Positions 49,215 to 58,508 of a DNA stretch of 64,000 bases are shown here, in pieces. This DNA is from Trichomonas vaginalis G3. Taxonomy: Eukaryota > Parabasalia > Trichomonadida > Trichomonadidae. Made by a program: the position numbers and the translations under genes. The stretch spans positions 23,653,300 through 23,717,299 of the forward strand of contig NC_067204.1 of assembly GCF_026262505.1 (NCBI RefSeq). Direction: 5' to 3'. Within the stretch, counting starts at the first letter, position 1. Every line of letters starts with the position of its first letter. The notes under the pieces are model-generated. The model had not been told where the DNA came from, did not search any database, and saw only the letters and a program-made list of their open reading frames with translations.

Positions 49215-50168
49215 TTATTCGAAACCTGGAGGTGCTCTCTCAGGAAGAATCATAGATATATCGCATTCACGAAGATTGATCATGAATGGTTTGTATTTCT
49301 CTAATTTCTTCTGTTTTTCTAGTTCAATTGTTTCATCTTCCTTTGTTTCTAAATCATTTACAAAGTTATCAACAGCATTTCTAACTTCGCTATTATCTAA
49401 GTTAAGAGCTGGATCGTACCAAGGAGGGTTTTCGTTTTCTTCTTTCTTTTCAAAAGCACTATCAGCAGAAACAACACCATTGTAGACTGCCAATTGATAG
49501 AGCTGTTTCTTCTTCAGCTCATTTTCTTGGTCTGGCTTTGGCATAATGATCATTTCGAGCTCTGAAATGCAGTTATCAATGGCACTATCAGTATCAGCTT
49601 CAATTAATGCATGTAAAGGTTCATCAGGTGATCTGGGAATGCAAACTTCTCCTGTTGTTCGCGAATCAGGGGTACTTCCTTGACCACGAATTGAGATTTT
49701 AACTTTGTATCTACTTTCTAACTCTTTAAGTGATTCTCCACGCGGACCTAATATGAGGCCAATACAATTTGGTGTAGGCAAGTAAAATTTCCTTGTACAT
49801 TTTTTATATGAAATGCGAATTGAACCTGGAACTCTAAATAATGGGTAAATTGAATCTATTGCATGAATAACTTCTTTCCTTTCTTGAAACAAAGAATCTC
49901 TAGCTCGAACTTGTGTTGGATCTTTTCGATATCCATTTTGATCATAAACTAATGTATTCTTTTTAGATAGAACTTCATCGAATTGAATAACTCTTGGTGC
50001 TTCTGTCTTTAAATGAGCCAGTTTAAATTGAATTTCCTCAAATTGTGCTCTTAATAAAACGGATTGTAATGTAACTGAGTCCATCCCTGGTGGTAAAACT
50101 GTTGGGTAATTTGGAATGTTTGTTGAGTTACCGATAAGACTCCATTTTGAATGAGTTTTTTCAGCCAT
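49215..50168 (-). CDS. SF1: splicing factor 1 / branch-point-binding protein
   Basis: 317 residues. HSKW at 6-9 recalls the tryptophan ligand motif that binds the U2AF large subunit. PTVLPPGMDSVTLQSVLL with FEEIQFKL (22-50) and YDQNGYRKDPTQVRARD (75-91) are the conserved coiled-coil and following SF1 segments. The KH-QUA2 domain spans about 125-235, with CIGLILGPRGESLKELES (GPRG loop 141-144) and KISIRGQGS. It recognises the intron branch point. Family members often have one or two zinc knuckles after the KH domain; none is seen here. Trichomonads have few introns but keep a strict branch-point motif. Divergent from eIF4E. Confidence 0.93.
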   Translation of the reverse strand: MAEKTHSKWSLIGNSTNIPNYPTVLPPGMDSVTLQSVLLRAQFEEIQFKLAHLKTEAPRVIQFDEVLSKKNTLVYDQNGYRKDPTQVRARDSLFQERKEVIHAIDSIYPLFRVPGSIRISYKKCTRKFYLPTPNCIGLILGPRGESLKELESRYKVKISIRGQGSTPDSRTTGEVCIPRSPDEPLHALIEADTDSAIDNCISELEMIIMPKPDQENELKKKQLYQLAVYNGVVSADSAFEKKEENENPPWYDPALNLDNSEVRNAVDNFVNDLETKEDETIELEKQKKLEKYKPFMINLRECDISMILPERAPPGFE

Positions 50169-50216
50169 CTAAAAATCTTGAAACAAAAAAAGTGACGAAT
50201 TTCACTGCACAAAATA
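50169..50216. promoter_or_regulatory. 48-bp bidirectional promoter between SF1 and eIF4E
   Basis: TCACT at 50202-50206 matches the trichomonad initiator TCAYW; its A is 13 bases before the eIF4E ATG. On the other strand no perfect initiator is seen before SF1. Such a short divergent spacer is normal in this genome type. Confidence 0.65.
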
Positions 50217-50786
50217 ATGAGTCATCCTCTTGCAAGCCCATGGACATTTTATCTTTATGCTACAAACAAAGCAGAAAGAGCAGCGAAAGATTACTTACAG
50301 TGCATTCAAAAAATTGCTAAAGTTAACACAGTTGAAGATTTTCGGGCAGTCTATTCACATACAATTCCTCCATCGAGACTGAAACCAAATACAGCTCTTC
50401 ACTTCTTTAGAGGTGACCATAGAGCTGTTCGTGAAGATAAAGAAAACGAAAATGGTGGAACATTTTTCATTAAGCTTTTAAGAAATCACGCTTCTCAAGA
50501 ATGGAAGAAATTACTTCTAGATTTTATATCAGAAAGTATTAATGAAGATGTTATTGGAGCTGTTGTATCAGTTCGAAATGATAATGAGCGTATTCTTGTT
50601 TGGAATAAGACTTCTAGTGATCCCACAATTCGTTTAGCAATAGCTAATCAACTTGCTAAATGTTTGAATCTTCCATTTAAGAGTAGAATAGAATATCTTG
50701 CCCACCAAAGGATTGGTAACTCAAAACCAATAATGTATATCATAGAGGCGGAAGGTGCCGTTGAGCAGCATACTAGTAGTAAGTAA
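50217..50786 (+). CDS. EIF4E: eIF4E-family cap-binding protein
   Basis: 189 residues. HPLASPWTFYLYA (3-15) is the start of the eIF4E fold, followed by VEDFRAVYSHTIPPSRL, an AVREDKENENGGTFF stretch matching the WEDxxNxxGG region, and WKKLLLDFISE with IGAVVSVRNDNERILVWNKT (about 105-140). One of the usual cap-stacking tryptophans seems replaced (VREDKEN where most have WED), so cap affinity may differ. Role: mRNA cap recognition in translation. Length is normal for the family. Confidence 0.88.
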   Translation: MSHPLASPWTFYLYATNKAERAAKDYLQCIQKIAKVNTVEDFRAVYSHTIPPSRLKPNTALHFFRGDHRAVREDKENENGGTFFIKLLRNHASQEWKKLLLDFISESINEDVIGAVVSVRNDNERILVWNKTSSDPTIRLAIANQLAKCLNLPFKSRIEYLAHQRIGNSKPIMYIIEAEGAVEQHTSSK

Positions 50787-51218
50787 TTGTTGTTAAAATA
50801 TTTTTGTTTAATTTAAAAATCAAAATAACTTTGTTATATGCGTAGCAAATTCAGGACTTGAAATAAGCTTATTCCTGAATTATGAATTCCCTTTTTTTAC
50901 TGAGATTGGAATTGATATATCCGTTATGGGAAATAAGAAGTTTGGCTGCCACTTACAACTTCTTTTTCATTAGTATTTGCGCCATGTGAAAGAAAATATT
51001 CCCAAGAAAACTAATGAATATTAATGGAACATTTGATTATTTCATTAGTTTGATCGAACTGAACCAAAAATGAATCAAGACCATTATATATCTTCCTATA
51101 AAAACAAGCCTAGTTAATTTTGTATTTTCCTCACTTCACGCCGATATCTGGAAAATTTTTTAAAAAAGGGTGTGATATTTTAAAATAGGGGTTTCTAAAG
51201 AATATTTTTGGAATTTAG
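50787..51218. other. spacer, nothing recognised
   Basis: AT-rich, between eIF4E and the Derlin gene. No repeat, hairpin or initiator consensus stands out. Confidence 0.4.
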
Positions 51219-51860
51219 ATGGAGATTAATTTTACCAATATATCATCTATTTTCGCAATAATTTCACTTGTAATGTCAATTCTACTCTATCTTGAAGTAG
51301 TTGATGATTATCAATTATATTTTAACTTCGATTTAATAATTCATAACAAAGAATACTGGCGATTATTTACATCTTTATTCCATTTTGGACGACTTGGCTT
51401 AGGGTCTATATTTAATGTGTATCTATTTTTAACCTACCTTACACAATTAGAGAGTTTAAATTATCAAGGTCTACCTCTCGATTTCATTTGCTTCATAATA
51501 TTCGGCAGTGTATTCATATGGATTTTTGCAATTAAATTTTCATTAACGTTTTTAGGCAGTATTCTTGTTGATTATGTTTTATATTATTGGTCAAAAATTT
51601 TTCCAGACAACAGAGTTCTTGCTTTATTTTTTGTCCCAATTCCAGCAGGATATATACCAATATACCATATTGTTGTCGTATCTATATTCAATTCTTCATC
51701 TCCAAATTTCTTCAAAACTCAGCTTCTCCCATGCATATACTGCATTCTTATAAGTCATATTTACTTCTTTTTACACGATGTAATTAATACCAAATATGAT
51801 GTTCCGATATTTAGGTTCCCTATTAAGCTGAATAGAATAATAAATAGTCTATTCCAGTAA
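51219..51860 (+). CDS. Derlin (Der1-like ER protein)
   Basis: 213 residues, with four to six predicted membrane helices. YQLYFNFDLIIHNKEYWRLF and TSLFHFGRLGLGSIFNVYLF (about 30-70) match the conserved Derlin segment (YFN, E-WR-T-FFHFG). The later helices are phenylalanine/isoleucine-rich, ending in a short cytosolic tail. Derlins are inactive rhomboid relatives that help move misfolded proteins out of the ER for degradation. Length is normal. Confidence 0.85.
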   Translation: MEINFTNISSIFAIISLVMSILLYLEVVDDYQLYFNFDLIIHNKEYWRLFTSLFHFGRLGLGSIFNVYLFLTYLTQLESLNYQGLPLDFICFIIFGSVFIWIFAIKFSLTFLGSILVDYVLYYWSKIFPDNRVLALFFVPIPAGYIPIYHIVVVSIFNSSSPNFFKTQLLPCIYCILISHIYFFLHDVINTKYDVPIFRFPIKLNRIINSLFQ

Positions 51861-52367
51861 GTTATTTATATTATGTGATACTTTAAACAGTTATTGTTGT
51901 TTTCTATTAAAATTAATCGTATTTATACCATAATATCGAAAATCCTTAATCTTTTATCATATTGCTCACATGAGATGTTCCTCTTTTTAAATAATTCGCT
52001 TTATTCCAAATAAATCATAAGAGAAAATATTTCTCTTTTAAGGGTGTACATTGTGCAATATTAAATATATAATGTCTGTTGATTTGCAATGATGTAATCT
52101 TGTTTCACAAGTGCCGATGCAAAATAATTTTAAAATCTCTTTATTTCATTTGAAATTAATTATGAAACTTTAAGAATTCGTTACTTTGTCATAACAATGC
52201 CATTTCTTAAGATATGGAGTAAGATTTGAAAATTCTCTAAGATTTCATTATAAAAAGAAGATTTTGATGTTTTCATGATACTCGTAATATGTTGGATATA
52301 TTTCTTTTGCTATATTCTAGAGAGCGCAAAATCTTCGGTTTTGACGGTTGTTTCGGTCGGCCTTTCG
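51861..52367. other. spacer upstream of RPL11
   Basis: AT-rich for 400 bp; the last 60 bp before the ATG become GC-richer (TTGACGGTTGTTTCGGTCGG). An in-frame ATG at 52275 exists but the family start is at 52368. The GC-rich leader is probably the core promoter/5' UTR. Confidence 0.4.
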
Positions 52368-52877
52368 ATGTCTAACAAGCTCAACGAGATCCGTGTTGCA
52401 AAGCTTTGCATCAACATCAACCCAGGTGCTGTCGGTGACCAGGTTACACGTGCTTCCCGTGTTATTGAACAGCTTACAAAGCAGCAGGCTATGCTTGCCC
52501 GTTCTCATCGTACAATTCCAAAGTTCGGCATCCGTCGTAACGATAAGATCGCTGCCTATGCTACAATCCGTGGTCCAAAGGCTCTTGAAATCCTCAACCG
52601 CGCTCTCCAAGTCCACGATTATGAAATTTCCGGACGCTGCTTCTCAATTGAAGGCAACTTCGGCTTCGGCATCAAGGAGCACATCGATCTTGGTCTCAAG
52701 TACGATCGTGATATCGGTATCCATGGCATGGATCTTTATGTTGTTCTTGAGCGCCCAGGCAACCGTATTTCCCGCCGCAAGCACTGCCAGTCCCGCATTG
52801 GTCCAAACCAGCGTGTAAAGCGTGAGGAAGCTAAGGAATGGTTCGTTCAGAAGTTCAACGGCACACTCCTTAAGTAA
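52368..52877 (+). CDS. RPL11: 60S ribosomal protein L11 (uL5)
   Basis: 169 residues beginning MSNKLNEIRVAKLCININPG. Typical family text: GDQVTRASRVIEQLTKQ, RTIPKFGIRRNDKIAAYAT, YEISGRCFSIEGNFGFGI, KEHIDLGLKYDRDIGIHGMD, RISRRKHCQSRIG. It binds 5S rRNA and helps form the central protuberance of the large subunit. Codon choice is strongly biased to C-ending codons, unlike its neighbours, as expected for a highly expressed gene. The stop lies in TAAA. Confidence 0.98.
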   Translation: MSNKLNEIRVAKLCININPGAVGDQVTRASRVIEQLTKQQAMLARSHRTIPKFGIRRNDKIAAYATIRGPKALEILNRALQVHDYEISGRCFSIEGNFGFGIKEHIDLGLKYDRDIGIHGMDLYVVLERPGNRISRRKHCQSRIGPNQRVKREEAKEWFVQKFNGTLLK

Positions 52878-53262
52878 ATTTTGCATACATACAATCTTAG
52901 AAATACATATATTTTTTACCTAATTAATCATTTTTTTTATCAAATCCAAAATCAATTCAAAATCCAGAATCTGAAATAGCTTTGTATCCTTTTTGATAAA
53001 GCTTGTGCCAAAGATATATCTGACCTAATATTAAATGTATCTAATGATAGCTTAATTTTTATTATATATATATCTTTTTAAATTATGCGAATATCCATAT
53101 ATAGGAGAGTAGTGTTATATGATACGAATGTAAATCCGCAAGGAATTGGTCTGATAAAAGTATCTTTTATTGAGTCTTTCCTTAGTGAAATCGATTTTGT
53201 CAAAGTTTACAATAATCGTACGTCAAATTGAAATGTTTGGACTCTTCTGCTTTTTCTCAGTC
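52878..53262. other. spacer, nothing recognised
   Basis: AT-rich with a TATATATA run near 53062. The frame of the next gene is open back to 53170 but without an ATG before 53233. Confidence 0.4.
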
Positions 53263-53814
53263 ATGGGCTCTTCCAGAAAACTGGAAAACCTTGTTGAAAA
53301 ATATAGAGAGCAATTAAAAGAAAATTCCACGATTGCAAAAGAAGAACAAGCTATTTTGTGGTCATTAGCTGAACTTGCTCGTCAAGTCGACAAGAGTGTT
53401 ACAGCTGAAGAAGTTGAATTCGAAATAGGATCAAAGATCAACGAAATTCTCGAAAGAGTTGAAATTGCAGATGCTTTACTTCGTAAAGATTTCAATGCAA
53501 TGAGAGTTGAATTTGCTAAAACTAAACAAGATGTAGCTTTACTTGTTGAAGGTGCAAAGAAACAGATTGTTGATGACATGGAAGAATTCAAGAAGCAACT
53601 TATCGAATCTCTTAAATCTCTTGTTGAAACAAGTGGACAAGCACAGGATAGTTGGATTAGAAGCTCATACGATCGTGTCCGTGACACATTTGGAAGCCTT
53701 AGAAGTTCTTCTATGACAAGATCAATTATCTTCTTTGTTTGCTTCCAAATCCTCCTTATATTCGGTCTTATTTTCTACAAGAAACTTGATAACCAATTGA
53801 GAATGTTCCTTTAA
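53263..53814 (+). CDS. tail-anchored coiled-coil protein
   Basis: 183 residues from MGSSRKLENLVEKYREQLKE; an ATG 30 bp upstream (53233) would add a hydrophobic MFGLFCFFSV head, less likely because TCAGTC just before 53263 resembles an initiator. Residues 5-150 are helical heptads (ILERVEIADALLRKDFNAM, VDDMEEFKKQLIESLKS). Residues about 158-175 (SIIFFVCFQILLIFGLIF) form one membrane helix followed by a short YKKLDNQLRMFL end. The layout is SNARE-like or organelle-tether-like, but no SNARE layer residues are evident. Confidence 0.75.
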   Translation: MGSSRKLENLVEKYREQLKENSTIAKEEQAILWSLAELARQVDKSVTAEEVEFEIGSKINEILERVEIADALLRKDFNAMRVEFAKTKQDVALLVEGAKKQIVDDMEEFKKQLIESLKSLVETSGQAQDSWIRSSYDRVRDTFGSLRSSSMTRSIIFFVCFQILLIFGLIFYKKLDNQLRMFL

Positions 53815-54066
53815 TAAAAATATCTCTTCATATAAAATTTTTTCTTTTTCCTCAACTTGTTACTTGAATAAAATAAAGCAGATCCAGATAGAAAATTATT
53901 AGTCAAGATAATAATTAATGACTTGTGGATTAGATTTTGCTATTTATTCTTATTATCAAAAATATTTAAATAAATATATGTTATATGATCTATAAACCTA
54001 TTTTAAATCATTAAATTTACAAAATAATAATGGAACTATACAAAAGTGCCAAAAAAGTGACTATTA
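53815..54066. other. spacer, nothing recognised
   Basis: AT-rich; AAAAAAGTGACT just before the next ATG repeats an AAAAGTGAC word found upstream of several genes in the window. Confidence 0.35.
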
Positions 54067-55305
54067 ATGAGTGAACAAGAAAAAATCATCCAAGCGCAGG
54101 AAGACTTCTTGCGTGTTGTTACTGATATGTATAATCAAATAAAAAACACATTTGAATTCAAAACAGGCGTCTCTGATGCTTACAATTCTCATATTACAGC
54201 ATTTAATTCAAAAGTTCACAGTTTGATGCAGATTTTATTGGAAACAGGGAATGAGCTTGCAACGCAAAATGCCATAAATGAAGCGATGCTGAAAAATGCC
54301 ACATCTACACTTGATTCTTACAAACATTCCTTCGAAATAACGTCAGCTGGTTGTAAAAACTTGTCCAGTAACTTTAGAAAATTATATCAAGTGACATCTG
54401 ATATTTGCAACAAATACTATGAAGCTTTGGTCGAAATTTCCGAATGTCAAGCTCTCAAGTTGGAAAATGCAAAGCTTAGAGAGAACGAAGTTAAGCTTCG
54501 TCAATTCATTGCTAATGTGCAACAAAATTACCGAATAATGGCCAGTAAAGCCTCTTATGTTAAAGATTTTGCTGATTTTAAAGCATACATTAAAGAAAAC
54601 ATCAGTGATCACTCGAAACAAGCAGAAGAATACGATAAACTTGTTGAAGAGAACAAAAAACTTAAAGAAGATCTCGAATTGAAAGATGGAAGAATGAAAT
54701 TACTTACTTCAAAAATTCAGAGCATAAAAGAACAATTAGATTCATCTAATTCCCAAAAAGAGAAGCTAGAAGCCGAGCTCAAAGCCAAAGAAGAAGAAAA
54801 TACCAAATTAATTGAAGAAAAGGAAAAATTCAAGGACGCCGCGAAATATCATTACAACAAGAACAGAGAACTCAAAGAAGAGAAAGAAAAACTCTCTGAA
54901 AAGTACAAACAACAAATCAGAGACATTTTGATGGGAAAGGATCCAACTCCTCAAGAAGAAGACAATCATCCTGCTCCTGAAGTTGATGAACCATCAATGG
55001 TTGAAACAAGGGCTGATAATACTCAAGAAAAGCAACAAAATGAAACAGAAGAAAAACAAAATAATGAACAAGAACAAGAACAAAAAGTTGAAGAAAAAGA
55101 AGAAGAAAAACATGAAGAAGAAGAAAAGAATGAAGAAAAAGAAAAGAATGAACAAAAAGAGGAAGAAAAGAATGAAGAAAAAGAGGAAAAACATAATGAA
55201 GAAGAAGAAAAAACAAAAGAAGAAAATCTTGACGAAGAAAAAGTAGAAAATAATCAAGAAAATGAAGAAAATAACCAAGAAAATCAACCTGCTCCTCAAG
55301 AATAA
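54067..55305 (+). CDS. acidic coiled-coil protein
   Basis: 412 residues. Residues 1-135 are helical with few charges clustered (FLRVVTDMYNQIKNTFEF, INEAMLKNATSTLDSYKHSF), perhaps a folded BAR-like helical bundle. About 140-290 is a typical coiled coil (KLVEENKKLKEDLELKDG). About 310-400 is almost pure E/K/N/Q (EEKEEEKHEEEEKN). A structural or trafficking role is plausible; no family recognised. Confidence 0.75.
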   Translation: MSEQEKIIQAQEDFLRVVTDMYNQIKNTFEFKTGVSDAYNSHITAFNSKVHSLMQILLETGNELATQNAINEAMLKNATSTLDSYKHSFEITSAGCKNLSSNFRKLYQVTSDICNKYYEALVEISECQALKLENAKLRENEVKLRQFIANVQQNYRIMASKASYVKDFADFKAYIKENISDHSKQAEEYDKLVEENKKLKEDLELKDGRMKLLTSKIQSIKEQLDSSNSQKEKLEAELKAKEEENTKLIEEKEKFKDAAKYHYNKNRELKEEKEKLSEKYKQQIRDILMGKDPTPQEEDNHPAPEVDEPSMVETRADNTQEKQQNETEEKQNNEQEQEQKVEEKEEEKHEEEEKNEEKEKNEQKEEEKNEEKEEKHNEEEEKTKEENLDEEKVENNQENEENNQENQPAPQE

Positions 55306-55801
55306 TTTGTCGTTTTTGTATATATTTATATTAATAGATTAAGGAATAAATTTGTTATTTTTATTGTCTTTTTTTGTATATATTTATATTAATATATTGA
55401 TTGTTTGTCAATACACTTCTGACATGTAAACCTAGGTTTCATGTCAGCAAAGTCTCAGAAAGTACTCAAATGATGGTTTTTAATTTCTTCACTTTTTTAA
55501 CCATAAGGATGCACTTACGCTCATCTGATTTTAATTCAAATTTTTGACAACTGGCGTGATGCATATGTGATAATTAACCTTAAACACCAGAATTGAAGAT
55601 ATTGTCATACGTCCGTAAGTACATTGTTAACACATAGTATATATTGGGCATTCTATCGGCGTGCAGAGCAGCCTCCTGCCAATAAATGCTCCAAAAAAAT
55701 TCTCCAACATACGATTATTTTTGACTCAAATTATGTTTGATCCAAAAATTTTGGGATGCTTCGCGCCCCTGACAAAAGTCCAAAAAGCTTGAATTTTTTT
55801 T
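55306..55801. other. spacer with a short direct repeat
   Basis: TTTTTGTATATATTTATATT occurs twice at about 55313 and 55371. The segment just before the next ATG (TTTTGGGATGCTTCGCGCCC) is GC-richer. No gene seen. Confidence 0.4.
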
Positions 55802-56644
55802 ATGAGTGATCAGGGAGAAGAAGCACCTAAGAATGGTCTTCCCCCTTATTTTGACAAACTTTCAGAAAGTGATAAGGTCACATATATGGAAATGAAAAAA
55901 CATATTTCAAATTTAGCAGACAGAATTTCTAGAGGTTCAAAACAAAATATCTTTTTAGAAATCTTCAATCTCATCAGAAGATTCTGTCACCGCAATGAGC
56001 CTAACGATTTTATTCGATGCTTAGTTTGTGGTTATGCATTTTGTCCTCATTATTTAGGTGTTAACCAGAAAAGATCCCAATATCTCTTAAATAAAAGCAA
56101 ATCATCTCTACATACTGTTATGCGTGAACTTGGCTATGAATTAAAGTTAAATAGAGCAGATACAGATAAAGAAGAAATTTATCATTTCTTTCCTAAAGAC
56201 TTTGACTACATAGGATCCAAAAGAAATGAATTACGAGCATGGACAATTCGTAATTATCCTGTGCCAGTATCAGATTTACCTATATTAGTTGATGATCCTA
56301 CCAAAAAACCGCATTACAATCCACTTATACCTCCAAAAAGCATATACGCCCCAATTTTGAACATGTATCACAGTGTATTAACTGCACAAGCTCAATTCAA
56401 GGCAGCTGCACTTCAACAAAAATTACAAAGACCACAAACGCCACCTGCCCCTCCATCATCACCTCCACAAACATCACCACCACCTCCACCACCGCCACCA
56501 CCACCAAATAGCCAGAACAATAATAACACTAATAATACTAATAATAATCTTCCAACGCTGACTACGAACACTGAACCTCCTCCAACACCAAATCCCAAAG
56601 CTTATGAATTCACTGTGCATCCTAGAATAGAGTATTTGTATTAA
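55802..56644 (+). CDS. initiator-binding-domain protein (IBP39-like DNA binder)
   Basis: 280 residues. Residues about 20-140 fit the parabasalid initiator-binding domain: NDFIRCLVCGYAFCPHYLGV, then NQKRSQYLLNKSKSSLHTV and MRELGYELK, where KSS-h---LGY is the recognition-helix signature. In T. vaginalis IBP39 this winged-helix domain binds the TCAYW initiator of protein-coding genes. The C-terminal half is proline-rich (PPPPPPP, SPPQTSP) and asparagine-rich, unlike the C-domain of IBP39, so this is a paralogue with a different effector part. Likely nuclear transcription factor. Confidence 0.85.
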   Translation: MSDQGEEAPKNGLPPYFDKLSESDKVTYMEMKKHISNLADRISRGSKQNIFLEIFNLIRRFCHRNEPNDFIRCLVCGYAFCPHYLGVNQKRSQYLLNKSKSSLHTVMRELGYELKLNRADTDKEEIYHFFPKDFDYIGSKRNELRAWTIRNYPVPVSDLPILVDDPTKKPHYNPLIPPKSIYAPILNMYHSVLTAQAQFKAAALQQKLQRPQTPPAPPSSPPQTSPPPPPPPPPPNSQNNNNTNNTNNNLPTLTTNTEPPPTPNPKAYEFTVHPRIEYLY

Positions 56645-56980
56645 TAATAATAAATTGTTTGATTGTTTTGTTTTATATTACTTACCTTTTTTATAAATTC
56701 AAAAGACATATGAGAGAAACATATTTTGAGTTAGTTTCTATGAATTGTTTTTTGAATTGAATGAATTCAAATCAATATCAATTAAAAAAGGAGATTTATA
56801 TTGTATGAAATCTGTCCATGGTTTCTGTAATTCGATTACTTCTAAAATAATTCAAATATTAAAAAAAAAATTAAAATTAATTCAATATTTCGCAAAATAT
56901 TAAGTTTAATAATATTTGAAATCTCATGGTAGATAAAAGGACCGAATTAAAAAGTATAACTAAACAAAACAATTTAAATC
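56645..56980. other. convergent spacer, nothing recognised
   Basis: AT-rich region between two convergent genes. Confidence 0.4.
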
Positions 56981-58138
56981 TCACGGTATTGAAGGAACAT
57001 CACTACTTGATTCATAATTAAGGTGTGCTTTGATGATAGAAATATCTGGATCCTCGTACTCAAAGCATTTCAATCTAATTAACTTCGTATAAAATGCAGC
57101 ACCAATAATAAGAATAATGACCCCTACTAGTCTAGCATAACTCAAATTGTCCCACTTTTCATTCACATATTTTCCTTTTGTTGAATAATAAATAATCAAA
57201 TTAATTATCCATTGTACTGTTGAAGCCATAACTATATCTAAGACTAAAAACTTTGTACCGCTGTAAGTTCCTTTTATTCCAAGAGCTGAAATATTAAAGA
57301 AACATAAAATAATCGTAAGGAAGATGAATGTTACGATTAGGATGATCGAGTGAACTAAGACAATGAATGAACTACATAAATTTTCTTTGACTATGAAATT
57401 TTTTGATAAATTTTCTGGAAGAAAGTTAATAATTGGATAAACTATGAAAAGTACAATTAAAAAGCAATATACTCCTTCAACTCCGCATAACCAAACTGGA
57501 GTTATATCGTTTTCCTTTAATAATTGCTCTTCCCTGATAGATTTGAAAGCATACAATGCTTGAGCTACGATTTGTATAATAACTATGATCAAATCTTGAC
57601 TGGTAAAATTCTTACTTATAAGTGCATAGCTAATTGTAATCCCAATAATGATAAGTCCAATATATATGAGAATCATGGAAAAAATCACGTACTTATATAA
57701 CTTTTTCTTCATATAAAATGTTTCAAATATGATTGCAAAGATAAGGACAAAGGTTCTGGCCATAATAATGCTCAAATTCGAATTTTGCATATTTGCGGAT
57801 ACTTTCAAGAATGAATATATAATATCGATCAATGCTGGTACGAAGGCGTGTAAATATTGAACAAAAGGAATTTTTGAAAATTTCAGATCGGTATCTGTTG
57901 CTCTATTGCTCTTTATTAGATAAATTATACAACTAGATGACATACCAATGGACATAAATAGTGTAACAAACCATGAACCTTGAAAATTATTGCAAACAAC
58001 GTTTTCTGATATCGTAATTTTCTGATTAAATATAAATAATCGTGAATAGTATGAGGATAATGAACTAAATATGAATCCTATCAAATAAAATATTCTCTTT
58101 TTCCTTCCAAAATCACCAGTGGTTTCACTTCCCGACAT
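56981..58138 (-). CDS. drug/metabolite-type transporter, SLC35F6-like, paralogue
   Basis: 385 residues, about ten membrane helices, colinear with 38964-40145: MSGSETTGDFGRKKRIFYLI, then SCIIYLIKSNRATDTDLKFS, REEQLLKENDITPVWLCGVEG and YEDPDISIIKAH. Opposite strand to its paralogue and 17 kb away, so the three copies arose by duplication within this region. Preceded by TCATT (58139-58143 on the minus strand), a close initiator match only a few bases from the ATG. Confidence 0.85.
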   Translation of the reverse strand: MSGSETTGDFGRKKRIFYLIGFIFSSLSSYYSRLFIFNQKITISENVVCNNFQGSWFVTLFMSIGMSSSCIIYLIKSNRATDTDLKFSKIPFVQYLHAFVPALIDIIYSFLKVSANMQNSNLSIIMARTFVLIFAIIFETFYMKKKLYKYVIFSMILIYIGLIIIGITISYALISKNFTSQDLIIVIIQIVAQALYAFKSIREEQLLKENDITPVWLCGVEGVYCFLIVLFIVYPIINFLPENLSKNFIVKENLCSSFIVLVHSIILIVTFIFLTIILCFFNISALGIKGTYSGTKFLVLDIVMASTVQWIINLIIYYSTKGKYVNEKWDNLSYARLVGVIILIIGAAFYTKLIRLKCFEYEDPDISIIKAHLNYESSSDVPSIP

Positions 58139-58143
58139 AATGA
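58139..58143 (-). promoter_or_regulatory. initiator TCATT of the transporter gene
   Basis: TCATT directly before ATG fits TCAYW. The A would lie three bases upstream of the start codon, giving the extremely short leader usual in trichomonads. Confidence 0.5.
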
Positions 58144-58508
58144 ATTTGAAAGAAATCTTTTGTCAAATGCTATATAAAATTGAAAGGTTTACAACATATA
58201 CGGGATCGGCCACCATGAATACTGAAATAGAGTAAAAACGAATTTCAGGATTTTTGATTATCTTCTGAAATTACCCAACGGTTTTTCCAAAAAAAAATGT
58301 CAATAGATATTCATTAACAAGTTATATCTTTATATAACTATGATGGTATATGGAATTTCTAATGAAATTCATAAAATTACGAAATATGATTCAATTTGCT
58401 AAAAGATTACCTCTAGTTATATAAAAAAGCCTGAGATACTATAGTTTAAAAATCAGGAAAATACAAAAATGTCAATTTAATAATATTCATAAACTCAAAA
58501 AAAAATCT
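58144..58508. other. spacer, nothing recognised
   Basis: AT-rich; no gene, hairpin or repeat stands out. Confidence 0.4.

Noticed and set aside
53170-53262. N-terminal extension of the tail-anchored protein
   Set aside because: The frame is open but begins without an ATG; ATG at 53263 (or 53233) is the likely start.
54917-55299. Hydrophobic ORFs opposite the acidic coiled-coil gene
   Set aside because: Antisense of a GAA/AAA-rich coding stretch; low complexity only.
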